Below are positions 26,388 through 36,516 of a DNA stretch of 64,000 nt, in pieces. Under the pieces are notes generated by a model. That model ran no database searches. It saw only the letters and a program-made list of their open reading frames with translations, and was not told where the DNA came from. This stretch comes from Bacteroidales bacterium (GTDB lineage Bacteria > Bacteroidota > Bacteroidia > Bacteroidales > UBA12077), in the NCBI GenBank assembly GCA_030611105.1, contig JAUWQL010000004.1, positions 1-64,000 of the forward strand, read 5' to 3'. Position 1 is the first letter of the stretch. Each line of letters begins with the position of its first letter. Position numbers and translations under genes: made by a program.

Positions 26388-26395
26388 TTTAATTC

Positions 26396-27244
26396 TTATA
26401 AACTGTCTTTGAAATAATTAATATTATCTGTTTGAATAAAATCGGGATGCAATGATAAAACTGATTTTAAATCATTTTTAGAATTAGGAGTCCATAGTTG
26501 AATAGATAAACCCTTTTTATGCGCAAGCTCCATACTTTTATTACTAACACATGAATCACGATAATTTTGTGAAACTCCAGTGTAATCTTTTTTATAAGCT
26601 TTTTTAATCAGTTTTTCAAAATTAGAGAAACCAAGCAAATAAGTGTTTATTTCAGAGTTATATCTAAAACGATCAAGTAAATATTCAGATTCAGTTTCAA
26701 CCATAATTTGTTTAGAAATTTTATATTCTTTTGTCAGCTGAATTACTATATCTGCAATCTGATTTAAATATTTGGCTGAAGCATAACCCTTGTTAAAACA
26801 ATTTGGATTAAATATGATTTTAACATCTAATGATATTACTTTGTTTATTTGGTTTTCACCAAAATACTTAAATATTTCGTTTAAAGTATTAATTTTTGTG
26901 TTTGGGTGAAGATATTCAAAATGTTGTGTTATCTGGTCATCCATAAGTTGAGGGATGCTAATTAATGTGGAGTCTTCAGTATAAAATTGAGGGTCGTGAT
27001 ATACCCACACAGTTCCATCCAAGCTCATTTGAATATCCAGTTCCACGCCATCAGCAATATCAAGTGCTTTAATAATTGCAGGTAAAGTATTATCCATTAA
27101 TGTATCGTTATATCCTTTTATTCCGTAAGCTCTATGACCTAGGATTTTTGTTTTATGGTTTGCATTGTCATATTTGTTTTGTGAGCAACCAAAAAATAAT
27201 AATAAAGTAATTACAAGTATTATTGGGATTTTAAATCTATTCAT
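26396..27244 (-). CDS. glycerophosphodiester phosphodiesterase-family lipoprotein
   Basis: A 282-residue lipoprotein (ITLLLFFGCSQ) with a GDPD TIM-barrel: LGHRAYG, MDNTLPAIIKALDIADGVELDIQMSLDGTVWVYHD, and the late QLWTPN. These supply the catalytic His pair and acidic metal ligands; the usual ENT is DNT here. It would hydrolyse glycerophosphodiesters, or phosphoglycerol groups on glycans, in the periplasm. Its ATG overlaps the end of the upstream LtaS/MdoB-like gene by 8 bp, so the two are translated together and probably act on the same substrate. Confidence 0.85.
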   Translation of the reverse strand: MNRFKIPIILVITLLLFFGCSQNKYDNANHKTKILGHRAYGIKGYNDTLMDNTLPAIIKALDIADGVELDIQMSLDGTVWVYHDPQFYTEDSTLISIPQLMDDQITQHFEYLHPNTKINTLNEIFKYFGENQINKVISLDVKIIFNPNCFNKGYASAKYLNQIADIVIQLTKEYKISKQIMVETESEYLLDRFRYNSEINTYLLGFSNFEKLIKKAYKKDYTGVSQNYRDSCVSNKSMELAHKKGLSIQLWTPNSKNDLKSVLSLHPDFIQTDNINYFKDSL

Positions 27245-29264
27245 CTGATATTAAAAGATTGTTTTGAGTAATATAATTATTTAAGATCACAAAATTAGCA
27301 AGATCTTGTTTTAAAGAGTCAAGTAAATCTTGATTTTCGATTAATTGAAGATTTAGGTTATCTTGTAATAAAAATAACTCACCATTTGATAACAAATAAT
27401 CACCAGAAATATAATCAGTAATTTCTCGATTTGTTCTCATTAACGGAATAATATGAGTATTTCTAAATTTTTTTTCAAAATCAATTTGTTTACCCAACCA
27501 ATGTGCTTTTTCTGGCATCTTAAAATTGAAATTTTTAGATAAAAAAGGATAAAATGTAGGAGTGATGTTGGCATGAGATGATACCGATGAAAATCGAACT
27601 GGCTCTTTTAACATTGGAGAGAAAATAATAAAAGGGACATGATATATGTCGATTTTACTTTTTGCGTTTTGACTTCCTATTCGATGATCACCTGTAATAA
27701 CGAATATAGTGTTTTTATAATCTTCTCGTTTTTTATATTGGTTTAAAAAATATCTTAACGCATCATCGGTATAAAGTACAGTAGAAAATATTTCGGAATA
27801 ATTTTCAGCTTCTTTTTTCTGCGTTTCATTCATTCCAATTTCATCCAATCTTTCTAAAAACTGTTGACGATAATAATCATTGTTTGGAGGCCGAAAAGGG
27901 TGATGAAGACTTAGTGTAAGATAAATATCAAGTCGCGGTGTTTTTTGAATTGAGTCTAATATTTCAAAAGAACGCAGATATACTTTTTTATCTGGATAGC
28001 CCCAAGAAACGCCATTTTTATCCTTTTCAATTTTTGAGTATTTATTCCCAAAACTTTTCAAAATGAAGCCAATATTTTGGTAATTCATAAATTTCTCCAT
28101 ATTATCAAATCCTGTCCATCCGCCATAAAAAAAGTTGGTTTGATAATTATGATTATTTAGCCATTTAATAAGTGTGGAATGATTAATTGCAAAATCAGCT
28201 TGAATTAAATTCATAAAACCTTTTTCGCCATATGGAAGTGATCCGAAAATAGAAGGAATAACATTAAATGTTCTTTCAGAAGTACTTAAAAAGTTTTCCC
28301 AATACAAGCTTTTATTTATTAAAGAATCGATAAAGGGAGTAAAACTACCTAAATATGCATTGCTACCACAAAAAGCACTCGACAGACTTTCCATTATAAT
28401 GAAAACCAGATTTGGAGACTCTTTACTTAAATTAAAATATGAGCCCAGAATATCAGTGGTATCTGGTGTATGCTCCAATGGATATTTTCGGTTATTAAAT
28501 GGAATGTCAGAATGGACTTTTTGAAATTTTGAAACTATTTGATTAAACTCAACTGCATTAATATCTGATTTGCCCAAAAGATGATTAGCACAATTTTTTG
28601 AAAAGTATGATAATTTATTAATGGTAAGATTAAAGGCAATATCATTTGAAAAATTTCTACGGGCAGGATTCAAGTCCTTTGTTAAAAAAACACCACATAC
28701 TATAAATATGATACTAACAATAAATATTTTATTAAAAATTAATTTCCTAAAAATGATATATGCAAGAAATATTCCTAATACTATAGCAATTAAATACCTG
28801 ATAAAATCCCAAAATGTTAAATCGACAGATTCCTTGGCAATATATAAAAGCTCATTTAGTGGATAAGCAAAAACAGCATGGTCAAGCGGCACAGAGGTGT
28901 ATTTTAAATAATCTATTAAAATTAAAATAATTAGAATTAGAATTATATTGATAAAATAAAATACAACTCTGGATAGTCTTTGCGATATTTTAAAAAATAT
29001 TGTAAAAGGTAAAAAGAAGATTAAAGATATTAGTGTAATAAAGAGAAAATCATAATAAATACCATAAAATTCGAAGAATACAAAACTTAGTTTAAAACGA
29101 AAGTTATTGCTTAAATAAAAAAACTCATAAATACGAATCAGGAAAAATTCAGCAAAAAGGATTAATAGTATTATTCCATATTCGTTTAAGAATGGTTTTA
29201 GCCATCTAAAAACTTTGAGTATGTTTTTTAGAATTATATCTTTAGTGTTTTTAAAGATGTCCAT
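27237..29264 (-). CDS. LtaS/MdoB-like phosphoglycerol transferase (alkaline phosphatase fold)
   Basis: About 675 residues. Five N-terminal membrane segments (to about 200) are followed by an extracytoplasmic sulfatase-like domain: NLVFIIMESLSSAFCG (metal Glu), STSERTFNVIPSIFGSLPYG (nucleophile Thr), LTLSLHHPFRPP and VITGDHRIGS (metal Asp/His). Relatives transfer phosphoglycerol from lipid donors to teichoic acid or osmoregulated glucans. ATG 29264 is chosen over GTG 29282. Partner of the overlapping GDPD lipoprotein; divergent from a GT2 gene, at the edge of a surface-glycan region. Confidence 0.85.
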   Translation of the reverse strand: MDIFKNTKDIILKNILKVFRWLKPFLNEYGIILLILFAEFFLIRIYEFFYLSNNFRFKLSFVFFEFYGIYYDFLFITLISLIFFLPFTIFFKISQRLSRVVFYFINIILILIILILIDYLKYTSVPLDHAVFAYPLNELLYIAKESVDLTFWDFIRYLIAIVLGIFLAYIIFRKLIFNKIFIVSIIFIVCGVFLTKDLNPARRNFSNDIAFNLTINKLSYFSKNCANHLLGKSDINAVEFNQIVSKFQKVHSDIPFNNRKYPLEHTPDTTDILGSYFNLSKESPNLVFIIMESLSSAFCGSNAYLGSFTPFIDSLINKSLYWENFLSTSERTFNVIPSIFGSLPYGEKGFMNLIQADFAINHSTLIKWLNNHNYQTNFFYGGWTGFDNMEKFMNYQNIGFILKSFGNKYSKIEKDKNGVSWGYPDKKVYLRSFEILDSIQKTPRLDIYLTLSLHHPFRPPNNDYYRQQFLERLDEIGMNETQKKEAENYSEIFSTVLYTDDALRYFLNQYKKREDYKNTIFVITGDHRIGSQNAKSKIDIYHVPFIIFSPMLKEPVRFSSVSSHANITPTFYPFLSKNFNFKMPEKAHWLGKQIDFEKKFRNTHIIPLMRTNREITDYISGDYLLSNGELFLLQDNLNLQLIENQDLLDSLKQDLANFVILNNYITQNNLLISDE

Positions 29265-29358
29265 CGAAAGAGTTTTTATCACAATTATAAATTAAAAATA
29301 TTGTTAAACTAAGCAATCCTGAAAATAATTTATATTTTCGATTCATAAACTTAAAATT

Positions 29359-30285
29359 ATGTCTGAAATTTTATCAATCGTAATTCCTGCATATAACGAA
29401 GAAAATAATATTAATCTTATTTATCAGGAATTAAAAAAAGAACTTAAAGAAATTGAGTTTAAAATCATTTTTGTTGATGATGGAAGTAAAGACTGTACTT
29501 ATGATAAAATACAGGAATTAGCTGAAAAGGATAATAATATTTTTGGGATATCATTTTCCAGGAACTTTGGGAAAGAAGCGGCTATTTTAGCAGGACTAAA
29601 GGAATCTAAAACAGAATTAGTTGTTGTAATGGATTCAGATTTACAGCATCCACCTGAAGTTATTCATGAAATGGTTAAAGGAGTTGTTGAAGAAGGTTAC
29701 GATATTGTAACTACCAAAAGAATATCAAGAAAAGGTGATCCGTATTTTAAAAGTTTTATGTCGAAAAAGTTTTATAAACTAATTAATAGATTAAGCGATA
29801 CGAAAATTGTAGATGGAGCTCAGGATTTTAGAATAATGACACGACAGGTTGTTAATTCGGTATTAGAATTGGATGAATATCATCGTTTTTCAAAAGGTAT
29901 TTTTAGTTGGGTAGGTTACGATGTAAAATATATTGAGGTTGACTCATACAAACGAATAGAAGGAAAGTCCTCCTGGTCTTTCTGGAGTTTAAGTAAATAT
30001 GCTATTGAAGGGGTTGTATCTTTCTCAACCAGACCTCTGAGATTTGCTACAGTTTTTGGTTCAATAGTTTCAGTGTTATCATTTTTATATTTAATACAAG
30101 TTATCATTGAAGTATTGATTCTAGGAAAAATAGCACCTGGGTATGCCTCAACAATTGCAGTTGTGTTATTTTTAGGCGGGATTCAATTATTAGCATTAGG
30201 GATTATCGGAGAATATATTTCAAGAACTTATATGCAAGTTAAAAAAAGGCCGCATTATTTTATAAAAAAACGTTGCGGTAAATAA
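29359..30285 (+). CDS. DPM1/GtrB-like glycosyltransferase family 2
   Basis: A 308-residue GT2 enzyme: LSIVIPAYNEENNI, IFVDDGSKDCT, VVMDSDLQHPPEVI (DxD) and QDFRIMTRQVV, followed by two C-terminal membrane helices (about 230-285). These transfer a sugar from a nucleotide donor to a polyprenyl phosphate on the cytoplasmic face, making donors for GT-C enzymes. A paralogue sits at 36509. Immediate downstream genes encode a membrane protein with GT-C-like topology, GH16 and a GT39. Confidence 0.9.
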   Translation: MSEILSIVIPAYNEENNINLIYQELKKELKEIEFKIIFVDDGSKDCTYDKIQELAEKDNNIFGISFSRNFGKEAAILAGLKESKTELVVVMDSDLQHPPEVIHEMVKGVVEEGYDIVTTKRISRKGDPYFKSFMSKKFYKLINRLSDTKIVDGAQDFRIMTRQVVNSVLELDEYHRFSKGIFSWVGYDVKYIEVDSYKRIEGKSSWSFWSLSKYAIEGVVSFSTRPLRFATVFGSIVSVLSFLYLIQVIIEVLILGKIAPGYASTIAVVLFLGGIQLLALGIIGEYISRTYMQVKKRPHYFIKKRCGK

Positions 30286-30316
30286 ATCAACTACAAATAA
30301 ATCAAATTACATTAAG

Positions 30317-32623
30317 GTGAATATCAAAAGCATTAAATCATTTGGAGTTGTTGGTAATGTGGTATTATCATCAATTTTACTGGTAATTTTTTACGGTACA
30401 ATTTTAAAAAATGCAAACAACACCTATTTTTCTGCATCAGGTGATGGACTAAAAAGTACATTTGGATCGGCTTATCATTTGAATTACGATACTACCTATT
30501 TGCGAACTGCTTATATGAATTATCCCTTTGGAGAATCAGTTTTTTACACCGGAGGACAACCCGTAATCGTTAATTCTTTTAAATTGCTGAAAAGCATAGG
30601 AATAGATTTATCGTCAAATTTAGTGGGAATTATTAATATTTGGATGCTGTTTTCCATTGCCCTTGGTGCATTGTTCATCTATTTAATCTTAAGAGAATTA
30701 AATCTGCCGATAATTTATAGCATTGTGGTTAGTAATATTATAATTTTTATGTCTCCACAACTTGACAGGTTTGGCGGACATTATAATCTTGCATATTTGT
30801 ATTTTATTCCTTTAATGATTTATCTGTTTTTTCTTTTTTACAGAAAACGAAAACTCTATTTATCTATACTACTGGGATTAGTCGCATTGTTGTCATTAGG
30901 TACACACGCATATTTCTTTGGATTTTATGCCATTTTACTAATTTGTTTTTGGGTAGGAGCTTTTCTTTATGATAAAAAGTCTTTTGGAAATATTAAGTTT
31001 ATTTTATTAAATATTTTTATCCAGTTTATTTTACCGTTTATCATTTTTCAGGCATTAATGCTTTTATCCGGTGAAATGCATGATAGAACTTCATATCCCT
31101 GGGGATTCTTTTCTTTTATCGCATATCCACAAGGCATTTTTTATCCGTTAACAAGGGCTTATGGTAAGTTTATTTATGTAAAGCAGGTTCCCTGGGAAGG
31201 TATTTCCTATATAGGTTTGGTTTCGCTAATTGGATTCCTTTTTATAATCTACAATTCGGTAAAAAAACAAAGAAAAGATAAAGCTTGGAATTTTCTAAAG
31301 ATTACTGACAGTCCGTACCTTAATATTTTATTTTGGTCATCTTTTGTGGCATTATTATATAGTTTCGGGATGCCATTTACTTTGGGTTTACAAAAGCTAT
31401 TTAACCATATGGGAATGCTTAAACAATTAAGGGCTCCTGGCAGATTCGCCTGGCTTTTCTTTTACACCATAAATATTACGACATTCTATTTACTATGGAA
31501 CTATTATAAGCAAGGTAAAAAGATATTAGCACTGTCAATTTTGGGTTTTGCTTTAATTTGGGGAAGTTATGATTCATATCTGAATGTTAAATCTCAACCA
31601 AAATTTATTAATAACACAATTGAAAGTTTGAATGATAAAGAAAACGAAACTGAAATAAATCAGTGGTATAACGAAATTGATTTTGAAAAATATCAGGCAA
31701 TTATTCCACTTCCTTATTATCATGTAGGATGTGAGAATTACAGTCTTTACAAAGGTTCTGCCAGTATTGGGCAGTCTTTTATTACTTCCATGAAAACAGG
31801 ATTGCCTTTAACTTCTGTAATGTTAAGTCGTACCTCGATGGAACAGTCTGTTAAAAATATACAGTTGTTTTTAGAACCATATAACTCTTTTGATATTATT
31901 GATTTGTGGCCAAGCGAAAAACCTTTTCTGGTATTGTTTACAAAGAAAGATTTTTTAGATGAAAATGAAAGAAGAATTAAAAATAAAGCAAAACTTTTAA
32001 CTTATAACAGTGAGATGGAAATCAGAGAAATTACAATTGATGATTTTAAAGAAATTTTAAAAGAAACAAAGGAGAAAGTTAAAACAGAAATAGAGTTTGA
32101 AGAACTTTTTGATGTAGATGGATTTTTAAGTACAGATTCTATTTATAACTTTTATTACGAAAGTTTTGGAGACAAGTACTCTGGTGAATCTCCATTAGGT
32201 GAAAATTGCTATTGCGGTATTATTACTAAACAAAATTTGGTTCTGGAAACCAAAATTGCAAATATTGATACTACAAAAAATTATATTATTTCGCTGTGGG
32301 TGGAGAATATGGATAGGGATTTATATCCCAGAACAAAATTAACAGTATCTATTTTTAATGAATCGGGAAAAAAATACTATAATAATAAAATTGACATCTG
32401 GCGAAAAACTAAAATCATTGATTCAAATGGTTGGGGATTGGTAGAATTTGAGATTGAATTCAAAGAACCAACAGGTAAATTAAGTATTTCAATGAAGAAT
32501 AAGTTGATGACCAAGGGTGAACTTAAAGTTGATGAAATATTAATTAGGCCTTCAGGAATAGACCTGTATTATAAGGATGCAGACTTTATTTATAAGAATA
32601 ATAGATTTTATATAATGCATTAA
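30317..32623 (+). CDS. large multi-spanning membrane protein with C-terminal beta-sandwich
   Basis: A 768-residue protein with about ten to twelve membrane segments in residues 1-420, separated by a soluble loop with FSASGDGLKSTFGSAYHL, then a soluble C-terminus whose last 160 residues look like a jelly-roll carbohydrate-binding module (LVLETKIANIDTTKNYIISLWV...). The layout is that of GT-C or YfhO-like membrane proteins acting on lipid-linked sugars. I cannot name a family. It starts with GTG at 30317, 31 bp after the GT2 gene, so co-transcription with that sugar-lipid enzyme is likely. Confidence 0.75.
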   Translation: MNIKSIKSFGVVGNVVLSSILLVIFYGTILKNANNTYFSASGDGLKSTFGSAYHLNYDTTYLRTAYMNYPFGESVFYTGGQPVIVNSFKLLKSIGIDLSSNLVGIINIWMLFSIALGALFIYLILRELNLPIIYSIVVSNIIIFMSPQLDRFGGHYNLAYLYFIPLMIYLFFLFYRKRKLYLSILLGLVALLSLGTHAYFFGFYAILLICFWVGAFLYDKKSFGNIKFILLNIFIQFILPFIIFQALMLLSGEMHDRTSYPWGFFSFIAYPQGIFYPLTRAYGKFIYVKQVPWEGISYIGLVSLIGFLFIIYNSVKKQRKDKAWNFLKITDSPYLNILFWSSFVALLYSFGMPFTLGLQKLFNHMGMLKQLRAPGRFAWLFFYTINITTFYLLWNYYKQGKKILALSILGFALIWGSYDSYLNVKSQPKFINNTIESLNDKENETEINQWYNEIDFEKYQAIIPLPYYHVGCENYSLYKGSASIGQSFITSMKTGLPLTSVMLSRTSMEQSVKNIQLFLEPYNSFDIIDLWPSEKPFLVLFTKKDFLDENERRIKNKAKLLTYNSEMEIREITIDDFKEILKETKEKVKTEIEFEELFDVDGFLSTDSIYNFYYESFGDKYSGESPLGENCYCGIITKQNLVLETKIANIDTTKNYIISLWVENMDRDLYPRTKLTVSIFNESGKKYYNNKIDIWRKTKIIDSNGWGLVEFEIEFKEPTGKLSISMKNKLMTKGELKVDEILIRPSGIDLYYKDADFIYKNNRFYIMH

Positions 32624-32720
32624 AATAATTAAGAAGTAGAAAAATAAAAAAAAATGAGAAAATTATTTATAATTTAAGTTTAAAAAAGTTATTTTTAGTA
32701 AAATTAAACACAAATATATT

Positions 32721-33863
32721 ATGAGAAAAAAGACAATCGTATTATTACTATTTTTTTTAGGCATTAATTTTTTGAATGAACTCTATGCCCAAATTCCTGA
32801 AAATGACAAAAATTGGGAATTGATTATAAACGAAGAGTTTGATAACATTAATGTATTTAATAGTAGATGGCAAAAAAGTTATTGGGGGTGGAATACTAAT
32901 TTTGCCAACTGTACTCCTGAACTACAAGTATATAAGCCAGAAAACGTTGGGATATCAACAGTGAATGGCGGAAAGTTAACTTTAACAGCAAAGAAAGAGA
33001 CTGCCTGGGATTTAGTCTTTGAATGGGAAGATACTACTGAAGTTTTATGTGATGGGATACAAAATTACAGAAAATTTGATTACACATCTGGAGTAATTGC
33101 ATCAAAATCAAAATACTCTTATGGTTATTACGAGATTAAATGTAAACTACCTAAAGGAAAAGGTTTTTGGCCAGCATTTTGGTTATGGGCTGGTCCAGAT
33201 TGTAATTACGGGCATGAAATTGATATTTTAGAAGTACATGGAGGATTGAGTGAACATTTGGTTAGTTATGGAGCAAATAATTGGTGGTCTGAAGGAGTTG
33301 ATTGTGAAGATAATAGTGACCAGAAGTTAATTGAAAATATACCAAGAATGGATTTAAATTATTATACATATTCATGTGAATGGATTCCAAACCAATTATC
33401 TTGGTATTATAACTCAAATTCTAATCCTGTCAAAATATTTAAGGGGCAATATGTTCCTAGAAAACCTAGACATATAATAGCGAATTTAGCAATAGATCAG
33501 TATCATCCGCCAGATTATTCAGGTGTAATAATTCTTAAAAAAGAGCAATTTTTGCAAAAAGATGAAAAGATTTTAATCGAAAAACCAGGTACTAGTATTA
33601 CAATTTTTCCATCATCGGTGTATATTGATTATATTAGATATTATAGGCTAAAAATGGATTGTAATACTTCTATAAATCAAAGTGGATTTAATTTCACTTC
33701 GCATAATTATGCGGTTAAAAAATCATATACTTTATATAATTCAACAGTACCGACAAATAGCAAAAATACATTAAGAGCAACAGATTTTATTTTACTCGAA
33801 AGTAATTTTACTGTGCCGTTAGGGAGTGAATTAGCAATTATACCAACACCTTGTATTAATTAA
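32721..33863 (+). CDS. secreted glycoside hydrolase family 16
   Basis: A 380-residue exported enzyme: signal peptide (KKTIVLLLFFLGINFLNELYAQ), then a GH16 beta-jelly roll with the catalytic signature HEIDILEVHGG (two Glu and one Asp on one strand), preceded by YGYYEIKCKLPKGKGFWPAFWLW. GH16 enzymes cleave beta-1,3 or beta-1,4 glucans and galactans. The C-terminus (about 325-380, with ATDFILLESNFTVPLGSELAII) matches a short module common on Bacteroidota secreted proteins. In a glycan assembly locus it may trim or remodel the polymer instead of feeding on it. Confidence 0.88.
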   Translation: MRKKTIVLLLFFLGINFLNELYAQIPENDKNWELIINEEFDNINVFNSRWQKSYWGWNTNFANCTPELQVYKPENVGISTVNGGKLTLTAKKETAWDLVFEWEDTTEVLCDGIQNYRKFDYTSGVIASKSKYSYGYYEIKCKLPKGKGFWPAFWLWAGPDCNYGHEIDILEVHGGLSEHLVSYGANNWWSEGVDCEDNSDQKLIENIPRMDLNYYTYSCEWIPNQLSWYYNSNSNPVKIFKGQYVPRKPRHIIANLAIDQYHPPDYSGVIILKKEQFLQKDEKILIEKPGTSITIFPSSVYIDYIRYYRLKMDCNTSINQSGFNFTSHNYAVKKSYTLYNSTVPTNSKNTLRATDFILLESNFTVPLGSELAIIPTPCIN

Positions 33864-33883
33864 TAATAGTTAAAATTTATATT

Positions 33884-34948
33884 ATGAACAAAAATAAAAT
33901 TAAAGTATTTACATTAATAATGATTAGTTTCATTTTAAGTAGTTTAAATGGATATTCTCAACTTAAAGTTATAAGTAATGGAAAGGTGGTATAGGAACAT
34001 ACAATCCAACAGCCAAGTTAGAAGTATTGGGTGATGGGACATCGGAAATTAGGTTGTGGGCTAAAAATTCAAATACAGCCAGAATATGGGCAATAAATTA
34101 TATTTATGCTTACGGTTTTGGCGTAGATGGTAACGGTATGGGACATATTTATTCTAATTTAAATAACCCATTATCATTAGTTAGTTTCTATCAAAATAAA
34201 GTTGGAATAAGGAGAACCCCATATTATACTTTAGATGTTAATGGTACTATCCGTGGAGTTGTGGTAACTCCGTCAGATGAACGTTTGAAAAGTAATATTA
34301 AACCATTGCAAAATAACCTTAAACTTATAAGAGGTATAAATGGTGTTTCATATAATTATAAAAATGATGAAGAATCTGATATGAAATCTCAAAAAGAACG
34401 TTTTGGTTTTATTGCCCAAGATCTTGAGAAAAGCATGCCAAATCTAGTGTATAAGGATGATGAAGGTTTATTGTCTATAGATTATATTTCTATGATACCT
34501 GTATTAGTAGAAGCTGTCAAGGAACTTGATATTGCTCAAAAAGAAAATGAAATACTAAAAACTAAATTGGATGTAATTACAGAGGAGCTGGAATATATAA
34601 AAGAAAATTATGAAGAATTAAAAGATAAGGTCATAACACTTGAGACATCAACAAATAAAAAGTTTAATATTGATGATATTAATTCTGACAATCCAAAATT
34701 ACTTCAGAATAAGCCAAATCCTTTTGATAAAGAAACCAAAATAAGTTTTTATTTACCCGTTGAAAAGAATAATGCATTTATATATATATGACATGCAGGG
34801 AACTCAAATAAAATCTTTTAACTTATCAGTTACTGGATACTCGGATATAACTTTAAGAAATACAGGGTTGCAACCAGGAATTTATATGTATTCATTAATT
34901 GTTGATGGACAAGAGATTGATACTAAACGCATGATTCTTACAGAATAG
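33884..34948 (+). pseudogene. S74 chaperone-domain surface protein with T9SS tail, broken by two frameshifts
   Basis: Starts MNKNKIKVFTLIMISFILSS (signal peptide). After SNGKV one missing base near 33987-33991 (GTGGTATAG where GTGGGTATAGG would continue GIGTYNPTAKLEVLG) gives a stop at 33992. The next frame runs to 34791 and carries a peptidase S74-type chaperone domain (DERLKSNIKPL, RFGFIAQDLEKSMPNLV) and a coiled coil, then loses frame again in a TA run at 34779-34789. The last frame supplies the Por sorting tail (YDMQGTQIKSF...GLQPGIYMYSLIVDG). Loss, phase variation or sequence error are all possible. Confidence 0.8.
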
Positions 34949-34969
34949 CTAATTATATTCTTGAGATAG

Positions 34970-35002
34970 AAAACTCCCTTTCTTTTTAATAAAGGGAGTT
35001 TT
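34970..35002 (+). terminator. intrinsic terminator after the S74 gene
   Basis: A 12-bp perfect stem AAAACTCCCTTT / AAAGGGAGTTTT with a 9-base loop, followed by GCTTT. Symmetric enough to work in both directions. Confidence 0.85.
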
Positions 35003-35028
35003 GCTTTAAAATATTATAATGAATTTAT

Positions 35029-36516
35029 ATGTTAACAAGAAATAATTACCATACAATAATAAAAATACTTTTATTTATTGGAATTGTTTATTTCCCTATT
35101 TTCCTTCATTTAGAGTATTTACCTATAAGAATTTGGGATGAATCCAGATTAGCATTAAATGCATATGAAATGCATGAAAATGGCAATTTTCTGGTTACTT
35201 ACTTTAAAGGTAATCCTGATATGTGGAATACTAAGCCACCTTTAATGATTTGGTCTCAGGTGTTTTTTATAAAATTGTTTGGAGTAGGGGAATTGGCAAT
35301 TAGATTGCCTGCAGCACTTGCAGCATTCTTAACTTGCGTTGTTCTAATTATCTTTTCTTTAAAATATTTAAAGTCGTATTGGTTTGGATTGTTCGCGGTT
35401 ATTATATTAATAACATCAAAAGGATTTATTTCTGTGCACGGTGCCAAGACAGGAGATTATGATTCGTTATTAGTGTTTTTTCTGACACTTTCATCTTTGG
35501 CATTTTTCATGTATTTGCAGAACATTGAGAATAACAAAAAATACATATACTTTTTCTTCATAGGGCTGATTTTAGCTGTTTTAACTAAGGGAATCGTAGG
35601 TTTAATGTTAACTCCGACATTATTTTTATTTACTTTAATAAAGAAAAAACTGGTATTTATTTTAAAGGATAAACATTTTTATATTAATCTGGGAATTTTT
35701 ATAATTATTGTTTTTGGATATTACTTTTTACGAGAACTTAAAAACCCGGGATATATCAAGGCCGTTTTTGATAATGAGCTTGGGGGCAGATATATGGATA
35801 CATTAGGTGGGCATAAGCACGGATTCTGGTATTTTTATAAAAATATAATTAATGAGAGATTTAAGATTTGGTATTGGATCGTTCCAATTGGAGTAATAAT
35901 CGGGTTTATTCATAGGAATAAAAAGATTAAAAGCATAACACTTTTTACGTTATTAATAATAGTACAATATTTCCTGACAATCTCTTTCAGCCATACAAAA
36001 CTAAGCTGGTACGATTTACCATTATATCCATTTTTGTCGGTATTAGTTTCGATTCCAATATTCTGGATTTTTACGAAATTACGTTACAATAAATTTTTGA
36101 ATTCTAATTTATTTTATAAAACAATCCCTTTTTTAATTGTAATTGCAATATTTATTAGTTCGTATCAATCTATAATAAATAAAGTATTTAAACCAAAGGA
36201 AAACCCATGGGATCAGGAATTTTATAACATAAGCTATTTTATGAAGGATGCAGTAAAATCAAATAAAAATTTTAATAACCATTTACTAGTTTATCATGGG
36301 TACAATGCGCATTTGTATTTTTATACCAAGTTATTAAATGATAAAAAACAGAATATAAAAATAATTTCAAAAGAAGAGATAAAGGGAAGTGAGACAATTA
36401 TTGCTGACCAAAAAGAAACTAAAGAATATATTGAAGATAATTTCTTGTATGAAATTATAGAAAAATATAAAAACGTTAATGTTTACAAATTAGAAAAACC
36501 CCGGTTAAATGAATGA
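35029..36516 (+). CDS. GT39/ArnT-like membrane glycosyltransferase
   Basis: A 495-residue GT-C enzyme of the PMT/ArnT group. The first loop holds IRIWDESRLALNAYEMHENGNFLVTYF, with the catalytic Asp-Glu pair, followed by NTKPPLMIWSQVFFIKLFGVGELAIRLPAALAAF. About eleven membrane segments and a small periplasmic C-terminus follow. It transfers a sugar from a polyprenyl-phosphate donor to an extracytoplasmic acceptor such as lipid A or a glycan. Its end overlaps the next gene by 8 bp; that gene makes such donors. Confidence 0.9.
   Translation: MLTRNNYHTIIKILLFIGIVYFPIFLHLEYLPIRIWDESRLALNAYEMHENGNFLVTYFKGNPDMWNTKPPLMIWSQVFFIKLFGVGELAIRLPAALAAFLTCVVLIIFSLKYLKSYWFGLFAVIILITSKGFISVHGAKTGDYDSLLVFFLTLSSLAFFMYLQNIENNKKYIYFFFIGLILAVLTKGIVGLMLTPTLFLFTLIKKKLVFILKDKHFYINLGIFIIIVFGYYFLRELKNPGYIKAVFDNELGGRYMDTLGGHKHGFWYFYKNIINERFKIWYWIVPIGVIIGFIHRNKKIKSITLFTLLIIVQYFLTISFSHTKLSWYDLPLYPFLSVLVSIPIFWIFTKLRYNKFLNSNLFYKTIPFLIVIAIFISSYQSIINKVFKPKENPWDQEFYNISYFMKDAVKSNKNFNNHLLVYHGYNAHLYFYTKLLNDKKQNIKIISKEEIKGSETIIADQKETKEYIEDNFLYEIIEKYKNVNVYKLEKPRLNE

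Noticed and set aside
23718-27244. hydF-ATPase-GDPD as an ordinary tandem paralogue region
   Set aside because: Only the first ~27 hydF codons are repeated and the match ends abruptly, which fits an insertion duplicate better than gene duplication.
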